In this document: in pieces, positions 42,601 to 52,467 of the stretch | Layout: each line of letters opens with the position of its first letter | Position numbering within the stretch: the first letter of the stretch is position 1 | Assembly (NCBI GenBank): GCA_034401795.1 | Contig: CM067369.1 | Location: 138,644,496 to 138,708,495, forward strand | Source of the DNA: Chaetoderma sp. LZ-2023a | Taxonomy: Eukaryota > Mollusca > Caudofoveata > Chaetodermatida > Chaetodermatidae | DNA length: 64,000 nt | Direction: 5' to 3' | Translations under genes and position numbers: made by a program | Notes under the pieces: generated by a model | Told to the model about the DNA's origin: nothing | Seen by the model: the letters and a program-made list of their open reading frames with translations, nothing else | Databases searched by the model: none

Positions 42601-42812
42601 TTTAACCCTCGAATATATTCAAGAAAATTTCAATTTTCTTATAGGAAATGTCCATTTGCAGACCAAGAAAAGACTATTTTTGAAATTTTACCACTGAAAT
42701 GACATTCCAGTAGTAAATTTTCAAAAATAGTGTTGTTTTGGTTGGCAAATGGACATTTCTCAAGACCACTGCAGAAGCTATTTTTGGTTGATATGAGTGT
42801 TAAAGTGTTAAT
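42601..42812. repeat. P1 palindromic MITE, shortened centre
   Basis: From TTTAACCCTCGAATATATTC to GTGTTAAAGTGTTAATC. The central GACTGGCTCG loop is lost (TGAAATGACATTCCAG). It lies 106 bp before the host exon at 42919. Confidence 0.72.
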
Positions 42813-42918
42813 CGGTACTACCGTTGAATCCTATGTTTATTGTCTATACAGATGAACATGGCTCCCTACCATTTCTCCGCATAACTATATATTACTTTAT
42901 TGTGGGTTTTTTTCGCAG

Positions 42919-43015
42919 AACACGAAAAAAGGAGAAAAGTGATGATATTCAACTAAATGGAATGAAATCTCAGAAGCATGTAAAGCTCCAACAGATGGCA
43001 GAGTCAGTCGCTTGA
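42919..43015 (+). CDS. Host gene last coding exon, unnamed protein, exon iii
   Basis: The acceptor GGGTTTTTTTCGCAG is strong. The first base completes the Arg codon left open by exon ii (19098), then 31 codons follow and TGA at 43013-43015 ends the protein. Peptide: TRKKEKSDDIQLNGMKSQK then HVKLQQMAESVA. Joined to exon ii, the basic run TPKRRTRKKEK resembles a nuclear-localisation or membrane-proximal basic patch. The tail is hydrophilic. The three exons are phase-consistent, with no stop across the joins, which is the main argument that they form one gene. I do not recognise the product. Confidence 0.6.
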
Positions 43016-43204
43016 GATCGCACCTCTCATACTGTATTTTATATCCTGTATAAACTCACGTTGTGACAGATGCTGTCATGGGGATACAGAAAGGAGGTGG
43101 TCTCATTGCAAAATCTGGTGCATTGTGCTGATATTTGAATATATACGTCCGTTAATTCTTATCCAGATTAGGATTGTGTTATTTTTGTCGATGCGTACGT
43201 GAAG
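43016..43204 (+). other. Probable 3' UTR start of the host gene
   Basis: Follows the stop codon with no further exon signals. The nearest AATAAA downstream is in CTCAATAAAACTG at about 43500, so the 3' UTR may run through the P2 repeat unit. Confidence 0.35.
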
Positions 43205-43500
43205 CTGAGGATGCCTCAACATAGTGATCCAATGGAGGAATCAAGTTTTAGCTATGCCCCGCCCATCTCTAGCTAAGCTCCATCCACGCTTTTCCTGTGT
43301 TGGGATCGATCGATCCCTGCACTCCCTGAATCTCAGTTTCCAGAAAACTATAAGAAAAGCTGAATATTTTAAAACTAATTTGACTTGGTGCTGTTGCTGC
43401 CTAATCGGCAGCAACAGCGCCCGGTCAAATTAGTTTCGAAATATTCAACAGCTTGTTTATTAAATAGTAAAGACATACAATTCGTACAACTTATCAGATC
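43205..43500 (-). repeat. P2 unit with palindrome, inverted orientation
   Basis: Palindrome at 43359-43452 (GCTGAATATTTTAAAACTAA arm; core GCTGTTGCTGCCTAATCGGC). The left flank carries CCCCGCCCATCTCTAGC and GGGATCGATCGATCCC, and the right flank TATTAAATAGTAAAGACATA. These flanks recur in inverted form at 26.0, 48.6 and 60.8 kb. Confidence 0.75.
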
Positions 43501-43879
43501 TCAATAAAACTGTACAGATCTGTTCTATACCATCATGACATCTAGTCTGCAGCATAATGAAAATGATTTTCAAATTTATTCCATATTTTTTACGTAGTTG
43601 AGCCGTAGCAACGAGAATTAGGATGTTAAGCATTTTCAATGGACATTTAATTGGTTTGGATTTAGTTTATTCCTGTGTGCACTGAGAATTTAACGAATAT
43701 TACCAGTAGTTTTTCAATGGACACTTTAAATCATCAAGGGCTTAACCGATCTCAATAAAATTGCCTGCCCTATGTGTGATACCTTTCCAAAACATGTCAT
43801 GCCCTATACCCTCACACACAATAGCAATCCTTATTTCATGCCATCGCCACATAAGATACGCACAAAATATAAGGTTTCG
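43501..43879. other. No gene seen
   Basis: AT-rich, with two AATAAA-like signals (about 43503 and 43751). No open frame of interest. Confidence 0.3.
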
Positions 43880-44075
43880 ACATGTGGAAACTTACCTGTG
43901 GGGTCCCAAGGACGTATATGGCAATTCCTTGGGGCAAAAGCAACAGCTTTCAGAAATATGCTTCAAAATGGATGCTTTTGTTTTTCACTAACTCTTGTTC
44001 TAGTGGCACAATCTTCTCCAAACATGGGTGGAAACTTGCCTGTGGACTCCCAAAGACATATCTGAATTTTGGTGT
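43880..44075. repeat. Two diverged tandem units
   Basis: GTGGAAACTTACCTGTGGGG and GTGGAAACTTGCCTGTGGAC lie about 148 bp apart, each followed by TCCCAAGGAC/TCCCAAAGAC and an ACGTATATGG or ACATATCTG string. Confidence 0.5.
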
Positions 44076-44579
44076 AAAAACCTAAAACACGACAGCAACA
44101 GCTGTAGGCAACATTTTCTCCAAAATAGATACTTGACGTCAGGCCTGATTGAAAAATGTTATCAATAACGTGGATATTGACAAATTTGTCCTTGTTTGAA
44201 ACTAATTTGACTTGAAGCTATTGTTTTTACATTATTACTCCTAAAATGGCCCGGCCACAAATGTCTGTATTCCTGGCCAAAACCAGTGAGTTTCTTGTAT
44301 AAAATGTAGAACATGCCGTTCTAGTTGAAATGCCAATGTTTTAGGTGCACGATACAGGCGCCTGGGACTCTTGATTACCAAACTATGACAATTTCTAGCC
44401 AGTTTCAAGATGAATAATTAGCATGTTAATGGGAACTGAATGATGCAAGCTTGAAATAGCAGTACAAGTGTTAGCAGACCATACTGCATACTATTAGTGT
44501 GCATCCAGACAGTGACTTAAACCTTTAACCCTTTGAACTGCGAGTTCCCAGAATCGCAATTTTAAGACCATCGTACAGG

Positions 44580-44668
44580 TAAGCTGTTGAGTATTTTGAA
44601 ACTAATTTGACAGGGACCTGTTGCTCCCATAACAGCTCCCAATCAAATTAATTTCAAAATACTCAACA
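44580..44668. repeat. P2 palindrome, short core
   Basis: Arms CTGTTGAGTATTTTGAAAC and GTTTCAAAATACTCAACAG-like, with core GACCTGTTGCTCCCATAACA. It sits a few bases inside a P1-like left end (AACCCTTTGAACTGCGAG). Confidence 0.68.
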
Positions 44669-44724
44669 GAATATTTAAAAAAATCATCAAGGAATTTGAT
44701 GTCTTGGCCTTTCGGGTTCAAAGT

Positions 44725-44955
44725 GTTAATGGTCAAGCCGCTTAAAACTGACAGTCTTGAACAATGTTCATTTTGCAGGACAAGAGAAGGCTGTTTTAAA
44801 AAATTTATCACTGGAAATGTCTGGCTCAATAACCCAGCCAGTCATGCCAGTGATACAGTTTTCAAAGATAGTCTTATCTTGACCTGCAAATGAACATTTA
44901 ATAAGCAAAAATTTTGAAATTTGTGACCAATTGTGACCAGTAACGGTTTAATGAT
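44725..44955. repeat. P1 palindromic MITE, diverged
   Basis: From AATGGTCAAGCCGCTTAAAA to CAGTAACGGTTTAATG; the centre is GTCTGGCTCAATAACCCAGC. Confidence 0.65.
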
Positions 44956-45153
44956 CAAAATTTAACATTAAAATAGAATTTCTTAACCCTTGCCACTCCA
45001 ATGTCAAAATTTTACAATTTCACATTAAATTAAAAGATGAACTGGTGTTAATTTTTCAAGAAATTTGGTGGATGATGGTGCTGTCGTAGACAGCAACATC
45101 ATCCACCAAAATTGTTGAAAAATATACACCAGTTTCTTTGCTATTTGACCTGG

Positions 45154-46955
45154 CTTGACCTGGCTAGAAATTGATCGCCCGCTCATTTTCTGACTTCTTT
45201 CATGACAAGATCGAGGATATCCGTACACAATTGCAACAGTCAAATGATTCAGCTGCGTTTCTCTCCAATCAAACCATGTTCACTCATAAAACTTTTGACA
45301 ATTTCACTTCATTTTCTGAAAGCGATATAATGGCTCTTTTAAAGGAATTAAAACCAACATTTTGTACTCTCGATCCCATTCCTACGAAAATCGTGCTTGA
45401 AAACATTGACATCTTGCTCCCAACAATAACTATGCTGGTTAATTCCAGCTTAGAATCTGGCCTCATGCCAATGACATTTAAGCGGGCAGTTGTCAAACCA
45501 CTGTTGAAGAAGTCTGGCCTAGACGAAGATACTCTAAAAAACTATAGACCTGTCTCGAACCTGCCTTTTATGTCTAAGCTAATCGAGAAGGCGGTGTTCA
45601 AAAGATTATCAGCTCATGTAAGTGACAATGCGTTATATGAACCGTTTCAGTCAGCGTACCGTCAGCGTCATAGCACGGAGACTGCTCTATTATGCGTCCT
45701 CAATAATATTCGAGAGGCGGTAGACAGAGGTAATGTGTCATTGTTGCTACTCCTTGACCTCAGTGCCGCATTTGATACGATAGACCATCATTTACTTATG
45801 TCACAATTGAGTAGTGTATTTGGTTTACAAGGCACTGTCTGGAACTGGTTTCACTCATATTTATCCGATAGACACCAGTCTGTATATATTAACGGCACAC
45901 TTTCAGAACCAGTCAACCTCGTGTGTGGTGTGCCTCAGGGGTCTATTCTAGGTCCGGTGTTATTTACACTCTACACACAACCACTTGGATCGGTTATTGA
46001 TCAGCACAACATTATGCGTCACTTCTATGCTGATGACACACAGCTTGTCATTAGTTTTGAACCTTCAACATGTACTGCACGCTTAGCAACAAGTCAGCTC
46101 AATATGTGTTATATAGACATTAAAGAGTGGATGACTACAAACATGCTGAAACTTAACGATGAAAAGACTGAAGCTCTGTTAGTCGGGCCAGCAAACCGAC
46201 GTGCTAAGACTGACCTATGTGACATCACAGCTGGAAATAGTCAAATAAAGCTGTCAACTGTCGTAAAGGATCTTGGTGTATACTTAGACAATGAACTGAC
46301 TATGGATAAACATGTTAGTTACATCTGCAAAGTCTGCTATTTTCAATTGCGCAATATCGGCAGCATCAGGCGCTATATCACAAAAGAGGCCGCGATCATG
46401 CTAGTACGAGCATTGATAACGTCGCGCCTGGATTATTGTAATAGCCTCCTGATTGGCGCCTCAAAAGAACTTATTCAGCGACTTCAGGTGGTCCAGAACA
46501 CTGCAGCGAGAATCATATCCCTGTGTGCCAAGCGAGAACACATTACTCCGGTCCTACATGATTTGCACTGGCTCCCCATTGTGCAAAGAATAACTTTTAA
46601 GACACTATGTCTGACATACCAATGTGTATCTGGCACAGCACCAGCCTATCTCTCTGACCTTGTACAACCTTACATTCCTGGTCGCTCTCTCAGATCTGCA
46701 AATCTAAATCTACTAAAAGTACCTAAGGTCAACTCTAAAACATATGGCCATAAAACTTTCTCTTTCACTGCAGCTACCGAATGGAATAACTTACCAAATG
46801 AAATTAGAAACTCATCAACTTTAGAAATCTTTAAATCCAATCTTAAATTCTATTTATTTCAAATAGCATATCCATAGAATACTTACGCGCGTTAGCGCTT
46901 AGAGCATGCAGTTGCATGGATTAAGCGCTCTAAAAATGTACTATTATTATTATTA
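45154..46955 (+). mobile_element. LINE (L2/CR1-like), 5'-truncated
   Basis: A non-LTR retrotransposon of which only the RT and C-terminal part remain. The 3' end carries AAGCGCTCTAAAAATGTA followed by a short (ATT)n tail at 46941-46955, typical of L2/CR1-like LINEs. Target duplications TTGACCTGG (45145-45153) and TTGACCAGG (46956-46964) differ at one base. The insertion lies in the right arm of MITE M3. The apurinic endonuclease part is absent because of 5' truncation. Confidence 0.85.
45171..46877 (+). CDS. LINE reverse transcriptase (endonuclease missing)
   Basis: An open frame of 568 residues, still intact. It starts inside the linker before RT (SFSDFFHDKIEDIRTQL). RT boxes: NYRPVSNLPFMSKLIEKAVF, FQSAYRQRHSTETALL, LLLDLSAAFDTIDHHLL (first Asp), CGVPQGSILGPVLFTLYTQP and FYADDTQLVISF (catalytic Asp pair in YADD). 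The thumb and C-terminal part follows with VKDLGVYLDNELTMDKHV and LDYCNSLLIGASKELIQRLQ, ending with EWNNLPNEIRNSSTLEIFK. The first methionine is not the original start, because the protein is cut by 5' truncation. The Jockey-like superfamily is clear; L2 or CR1 clade is a judgement from the 3' tail and motifs. Confidence 0.9.
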   Translation: MIARSFSDFFHDKIEDIRTQLQQSNDSAAFLSNQTMFTHKTFDNFTSFSESDIMALLKELKPTFCTLDPIPTKIVLENIDILLPTITMLVNSSLESGLMPMTFKRAVVKPLLKKSGLDEDTLKNYRPVSNLPFMSKLIEKAVFKRLSAHVSDNALYEPFQSAYRQRHSTETALLCVLNNIREAVDRGNVSLLLLLDLSAAFDTIDHHLLMSQLSSVFGLQGTVWNWFHSYLSDRHQSVYINGTLSEPVNLVCGVPQGSILGPVLFTLYTQPLGSVIDQHNIMRHFYADDTQLVISFEPSTCTARLATSQLNMCYIDIKEWMTTNMLKLNDEKTEALLVGPANRRAKTDLCDITAGNSQIKLSTVVKDLGVYLDNELTMDKHVSYICKVCYFQLRNIGSIRRYITKEAAIMLVRALITSRLDYCNSLLIGASKELIQRLQVVQNTAARIISLCAKREHITPVLHDLHWLPIVQRITFKTLCLTYQCVSGTAPAYLSDLVQPYIPGRSLRSANLNLLKVPKVNSKTYGHKTFSFTAATEWNNLPNEIRNSSTLEIFKSNLKFYLFQIAYP

Positions 46956-47001
46956 TTGACCAGGTAAAAGACTAAATATTGACATCGGAGTGGTAGGGTT
47001 T

Positions 47002-47744
47002 AAAAGGAATGTGGATTTGTCGGCCAAGAGACTAATGTTTAGAAAATGTACAATTTGAATGATTAAATGCTATAACATATCCTTTTGGTCTGCAAATAGA
47101 GATTTTTTCAGACAAGTGCAGACACCATTAATGGGTTGAGTTGTTGTTGATACTCTCAGTCAACAGTGTCTGAAAATTTATTATTTATAAAATTGTCACT
47201 GGCATGTTAACTTACAGTCTATGAAATTCTATCCGTCCAGAAATATTACTGTAATATTATTTTACTATTGTTCAATAGCACTGAAGATTATACAATGTAA
47301 AATTCTATATTATGAATACTTACATAGGTAAAGTGTACTTACATTAATATGTTTCATATATTGAAGTTGGACTTGGCAGTATGTCCGACTATAAAAATTA
47401 TGGCAGCTGAATAAATAATGATGTTGACCTATTCAAATATATTATTAGTAATTATTTTGCTGGATTTTACGGATGCATTTTCGAGTTAAACCTGTTTCAA
47501 TATGCATTTATTCAACAGTATATCTGTATGATTGCTTTCAAATTGCGATAATGTGGATAAATGGGTTACCCGTTTGACGGATGACTCTCCAGTGTAACTC
47601 AATTTCAATACAATAATACAGAAAAGCTGGTGAATATATTGAAAATTATTGGCCCGGAAGCTGTTGATGCTTTTAGAAGTAACTTCGAGTTAAATTAATT
47701 TCAAAATGTGTCTTACAAAGTTGTATCTGGTCTGTAGTGGTAAA
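47002..47744. other. No gene seen; a P1-arm remnant
   Basis: AT-rich DNA. Near 47075-47130 a decayed P1 arm is visible (TTTTGGTCTGCAAATAGAG). Nothing else recognised. Confidence 0.35.
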
Positions 47745-49170
47745 CAGGTTAATGGAGGAATCCATGTTTAGCTATGCCCTGCACATCGCTATGCCCCGCC
47801 CATCTCTATCGAAGATCTGCTCATGGTTTGCCCGTGTTGGGATTTATTGACCCATGAACTCCCTAAATCTCAATTTCCAAAAAACTAAACAGGTAAGCTG
47901 ATATTTTGAAACTAATTTGCCTGGGTGCTGCACCCAGTCAAATTAGTTTCAAAATATTCAACAGAAAGGTTATTAAGTAGTAAAGACATACAATTTGTAT
48001 ACATGACAGACTTGGATACACCATTCATGACGTATTTTAATTGTGACGTCACCCTACCTGCGACGTATTTGATTATGACATCATATATTTGACTAACATA
48101 TTGGATTCCTCTATTGACTCAGTGAGACTAGTATTTATCGAATAATTAGATATTGTTAGATTAAATCCGATGAATATATCTTTGTTTAACTTATATCATT
48201 TTACATTGTCACATTTTTCACAGTATCTGGCCAGCTTTATATTTAAGTGACGTGAAATGTTCTGGGAATTTGGACTCAAGTTACGACTCCCAACTCTCAC
48301 ATTGCTGACCTGTTTTTGTTCTCACATCGAGGGACGCACTCTAATACTCAAGGGAGGATTCCAGTTTATCCATCATTCATATGTCATAATCAATTATGCG
48401 ATGTGTAGGATGACATCATAATCAATTGCATGACGTGTAGGATGATGTCATAATCAATTATGTCATGAATGACGTGGATGTAGCTAAGTTCATCATGAAC
48501 CATTAATTGATAACAGACTAAGCATTGTTTTAAGAATTGTATGGCTTTACTATTTAATAAACATGCTGTTTGTTGAATATTTTGAAACTAATTTGACTGG
48601 GCGTTGTTGCTGCGTAAGCATCAACAGCACCAAGTCAAATTAGTTTCACAATATTCAACAACTTGTAGTTTTCTGGAAATTGATAGGGAATTCATGGATC
48701 GAGCGATCCCAACATGGTGAAACATGGGTGGAGCTTTGCTAGGGATGGGGTTAGCATAAGTAAGACTGGATTCCTCAAGTATCTAACGTCATAATCAATT
48801 ATGTCACTAGATAACTGACATCAGAATCATGATGCCATATTATAACTCTGACATGAGCATCGAAAAGTCTGTCATGTGTACAGAATTGTATGTCTTTGAT
48901 GGACGTACTATTTAATAAACATTTTGTGGAATATTTTGAAACTAATTTGACTGGGAGTTGTTGCCCCCATGCAAATTAGTTTTAAAATATTCAGCAGCTT
49001 TCCTGTATAACTGTCTTGAAATTGGGATTCTGGTTATTTATGGTTGAAAGTAGATAAATTGATTCCAACACGTACAAAGAAGGAAGATTTTAGTTTGAAA
49101 TGGACGGGGCATAACTAGAAATGGGTGGGGCATGACTAGAAATTGGCGGGGCATAACTAGAAATGGATGC
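47745..49170. repeat. Cluster of P2 units (three palindromes)
   Basis: Palindromes at about 47895-47963 (very short loop), 48572-48662 (core GCGTTGTTGCTGCGTAAGC) and 48929-48995 (short). Between them recur GATGACATCATAATCAATT, ATTGTATGGCTTTACTATT, TAATAAACATGCTGTTG and GGTGGAGCTTTGCTAGGGA. At least two full-length units are present in direct orientation, and one (47745-48010) is inverted relative to them. Confidence 0.7.
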
Positions 49171-49280
49171 CTCCTTTAGTGTTTATTGACCAAGGACCCA
49201 AGTTCACCTTGAAGTTTCATTCAGATGTTATCTTACCCAGAACTCCCACGCTCCTGGATGCGTGCCTCGACTGGTTGAAT

Positions 49281-49522
49281 TTAACCCTTTAACACTTATA
49301 TCAGGCAAAAACTGCTTCTGCAGTGGTCTTCAGAAATGTTCATTTGCAGACCAAAAGTAGACTATTTTTAAAAGACTTACCACTGGAATGACTGGCTCGA
49401 TAACCGAGCAAGTCATTCCAGTGGTAAATTATCAAAAATAGTCTCTTGGTCTGCAAATGGACATTTTCTATAAGAAAATTGAAATATTCTTGAATAAATT
49501 CGACGGTAATTAAAGGGTTAAT
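49281..49522. repeat. P1 palindromic MITE, good copy
   Basis: Both outer ends are present: TTTAACCCTTTAACACTTAT and GGTAATTAAAGGGTTAAT. The centre GACTGGCTCGATAACCGAGC has one mismatch. Confidence 0.82.
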
Positions 49523-49662
49523 GAATTGTATGCTTTCGTATTTGAATCTCTTGTTTGATATTGTCATCTGGAATCTGTTTCTCAATTTAATTAATATTGC
49601 TGCGATAGCCAGTCTTTATCCATTTCAGCAACGAATTCCTCATATCTCATTTTCCAAGGAAA

Positions 49663-50116
49663 ACTGTTGAATACTTTCAAAATGATTTGACTGGAAGCCG
49701 TTGCTGCCTTAGGCATGCTTTCCATGTGCATGTGTGTACTCGCGCATGTATTATCATGCTTGTGAGCTAGTATGCGTTTCTTTTCTATGTGGCCATGTAC
49801 TTTTTGTGTTTCTTGCGTGATCAATGAATGTATAGATTGAAAACAATGACAGTATATTATCTAGTCTGGGATAGATGCCCAAAATGATGTGAATGATGTC
49901 ATTTTGCAGGAACGTCCATTGCGCTAAAAAAAAAAAATCCAACATTGCTAGACTTTTTCCCAGACACATGCGCATGTGGAAAGGTTACGTCAGTGACTAA
50001 GGTCATGCTAGATAACTCTTGTGAAACAACTGTTTGTCGTGCGATAATATTCACACAAGGAAAGCAGCAGACCGTACGTAGACAGTCAAATTTATTTCAA
50101 ATATTCAACAGCTTCT
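49663..50116. repeat. P2 arms with an expanded centre
   Basis: The left arm (CTGTTGAATACTTTCAAAAT) and right arm (TTATTTCAAATATTCAACAG) are 360 bp apart instead of nearly touching. The centre has CATGTGCATGTGTGTACTCG and ACACATGCGCATGTGG, and no coding content. Either a larger parent form of P2 or a P2 copy that received an insertion. Confidence 0.6.
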
Positions 50117-50429
50117 AGGCCCTCAGATTTCTGTGTTGAAAGGAGTAATGTGTCTATCAGCCAATAGTTGACTGTTTTAGACGTCGCAATGTACTAATGT
50201 CCGTCCCGTTAACTGTTGTGAATAATTTATTGTATATTCCTAGAAATTTTAAGATATCTATTTTACAAAAATATTTTGTATATTTGTATTATTATTTTCA
50301 TTTTCAAATACATGTAGATATTAAATATTTATTACAGATCTAATTTATATACTTAAACAAATATTTGTGATGTAATCATTTATCCTATCGTAGGTCTTAT
50401 AAGCCTCTATCATCTGGCTTGTGAAGATG
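50117..50429. other. No gene seen
   Basis: AT-rich non-coding DNA without recognisable repeats. Confidence 0.3.
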
Positions 50430-50720
50430 AGAATGGAGGATTCCAGTTTCTCAGTCAATCATATGATGTCATAATCAACTATGTGCTGTGTAGGATGATC
50501 TCATAATCAATTACATCATGAATGACGTAGCTAAGTCCGTCGCAAATGCTTTATTGATGATGGAGTAAGTGTTGTTGGACGAATTGTTTGTCTTTACTAT
50601 TTAATAAACATGCTGTTGAATATTTTGAAACTAATTTGACTGGGCACTGTTCCTCCCAACACGGGTGAAGTGTAGGTGGAGCTTAGATAAAGATAGCTTA
50701 GATTCAATGTCAAACACAAA
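50430..50720. repeat. P2 unit, half palindrome
   Basis: The flank GGATGATCTCATAATCAATT, then TAATAAACATGCTGTTG and one arm with core GACTGGGCACTGTTCC. The second arm is missing, but the distal flank CAACACGGGTGAAGTGTAGG follows directly. Confidence 0.65.
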
Positions 50721-51107
50721 CAAGAACGTCAATCAGAGATTGCTAAACTAAATTATACCCCCCATTTCCGCCAAGCACAACCTCCCACCCAAGATTGATC
50801 ACAGTGACCTTGATGGCCGACTTCAAAATTGATAGGGTTCTTCGGATCACCAAGGACAAGATTGGTAACGGTCCCTTCAATAGAACTTTAGTTATCATTC
50901 AGAAATGAAACCTGAACAGACAGACGGACAAAGCAAACTATATACCCCCAATATATTTATATGGAGGGCATAATTACAGGTTGGACCCATAGACATTTTC
51001 TAGAGTAGTGAAACCAATAGGTAGATGTTACTAGAGGGGTCCATTTCTCGCTATTCCCCGCCCAGTCCTACCTAAGCTCCGCTCACCTTGTATACATGTG
51101 TGTTTAA
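50721..51107. other. No gene seen
   Basis: Contains the mollusc-like string CAAACACAAACAAGAACGTC and GGTCCATTTCTCGCTATTCC, an eroded inverted P2 flank (51035-51090). Confidence 0.3.
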
Positions 51108-51260
51108 CCTTTTAATGGTTAAGCCAGCCAAAACTGGCCTCTGCAGTGGTCTTAAGGAATGTCCATTGTAGGCCAGAAAACTGTTTTTGAAAATTAACCA
51201 CTGGAATGACTGGCTCGATAACCAATCCAGTCATTCCAGTGGTAAATACTCTTCAATAAG
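51108..51260. repeat. P1 palindromic MITE, right side shortened
   Basis: Begins TTTAACCTTTTAATGGTTAA, with centre GACTGGCTCGATAACCAATC. It belongs to the subgroup reading CAGCCAAAACTGGCCTCTGC. Confidence 0.72.
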
Positions 51261-51309
51261 CAAATATTATGACTCTGAATTACCAATTTCAAGGAAATAC
51301 AAGAAAGCT

Positions 51310-51515
51310 GCTGAATATTTTGAAACTAATTTGACAGTCAAATGTCTCAAAATAATAAACAAAATGTTTATTAAATTGGACCTCCAATAAAGACATACAA
51401 TCCGACGTCATAATCAATTACATCACTGGTAAGCCGACATCGCAATCAAAATATGTAATGAATGATATAACTCAGTTTGTCATGAAGCTTGAATAGTCCA
51501 TCAGTTGTATGAATT
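51310..51515. repeat. P2 unit remnants
   Basis: GCTGAATATTTTGAAACTAA joined directly to a shortened return arm, then AAACAAAATGTTTATTAAAT and GACGTCATAATCAATTACAT flanks. Confidence 0.55.
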
Positions 51516-51628
51516 GAGCCAGGCATTCCAGTGGTAAATTTTCAAAAATAGTCTTCTCTTGGCCTGGAAATGGACATTCCTCAATACCAGAGGCTGGTTT
51601 TAGCCGGCTTGACCATTAAAGGGTCAAC
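51516..51628. repeat. P1 MITE, right half only
   Basis: GAGCCAGGCATTCCAGTGG to GCTTGACCATTAAAGGGTC. Confidence 0.65.
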
Positions 51629-51631
51629 AAA

Positions 51632-51670
51632 TATTCTGTTGAATATTTTGAAACTAATTTGATTGGTTGC
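51632..51670. repeat. P2 left arm, cut by B5
   Basis: CTGTTGAATATTTTGAAACT then TTGATTGGTTGCTG, after which the family B terminal repeat begins. The partner arm was not found next to the right side of B5. Confidence 0.65.
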
Positions 51671-51797
51671 TGTTTCTACTTCGAATAATACTTACCAGAT
51701 GTACTATTATGATAATGTCTATTATCTAGTCTAGCTCAAACTAAACAATTAAAACTCCGCACTCTCCTGGTCCTGCCCATACTGTGTCCGGGAATAC
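51671..51797. repeat. Left terminal repeat of B5
   Basis: Contains AATAATACTTACCAGATGTA and the string CTCCTGGTCCTGCCCATAC. Its reverse complement stands at 3298-3424. It shares only the ATACTTACC core with the family A ends. Confidence 0.75.
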
Positions 51798-52148
51798 CAT
51801 AGCCCCAGGTACCGAGTCAATTCCCAATCACAGTCAGATTCATCTATTTTGCGCTCTTGAAAAGTCGCATGTTTTATTAGCTCAAAACTTTGCAATTTTA
51901 AGCAGATTTAAGCGTGTTATTCGTGAATCATCGTTGGCTTCATGGAGGAAAAAGGAAAATTATCACAGGGGCGGGTTGTATTAACCTAAAATTGATACAT
52001 TCGTGCCATAATGACTGTTTGAAATTTCCTTAAATTGGCACATTATTCTAAAATGGTAGCCATTGTTGGAGTCGCTCTGTACCCGTTAACTCTTTAGTTT
52101 TAATCCGGGTACTCGGTTAATTTCTCTTGTGACTCGGTTCCTTCTAAG

Positions 52149-52370
52149 ATGGATGCGCCCGTAGCCAAGATGGGGGTGCCCATGATTAATGTTTCGCTTT
52201 GGCTTGGCGTGTCTATGCACTCTGTTTTACGCCGATTTTTAGCTCACGCTTCATTGTCGAGGGTGTTTGTAGCGATCAGCGTTTATTTCTTGGCTGTATT
52301 AACGTTAGTTAACTTCCAAGTTGCGTTTATTAATTTTCACTCAAAAAAGTTTCAAATTTTTCCTGCCTAA
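52149..52370 (+). CDS. Small upstream open frame of B5 (73 aa)
   Basis: Starts MDAPVAKMGVPMINVSLWLG and has FVAISVYFLAVLTLVNFQVA, a membrane-like segment. Aligns along its length with the B4 frame at 19888. Confidence 0.4.
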   Translation: MDAPVAKMGVPMINVSLWLGVSMHSVLRRFLAHASLSRVFVAISVYFLAVLTLVNFQVAFINFHSKKFQIFPA

Positions 52371-52467
52371 AGGCTTGATTATCATTAATTTAAGAGAAAG
52401 TTAATGTTTCTAAGTAATTCTACTTTACAATCAAGTCAATTGTGCGTATTGCTCGTCGTCGTTTGTC

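Larger units (their letters stand above)
44985..47001. mobile_element. M3 palindromic MITE split by a LINE
   Basis: The left end TAACCCTTGCCACTCC and right end GGAGTGGTAGGGTTTA are inverted repeats with TA at the borders. Inside is a hairpin TTGGTGGATGATGGTGCTGT / AGCAACATCATCCACCAA. A second, unbroken copy is at 57756-57961 (about 206 bp). The LINE at 45154-46955 interrupts the right arm between CTTTGCTAT and GGTAAAAGAC. Confidence 0.72.
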
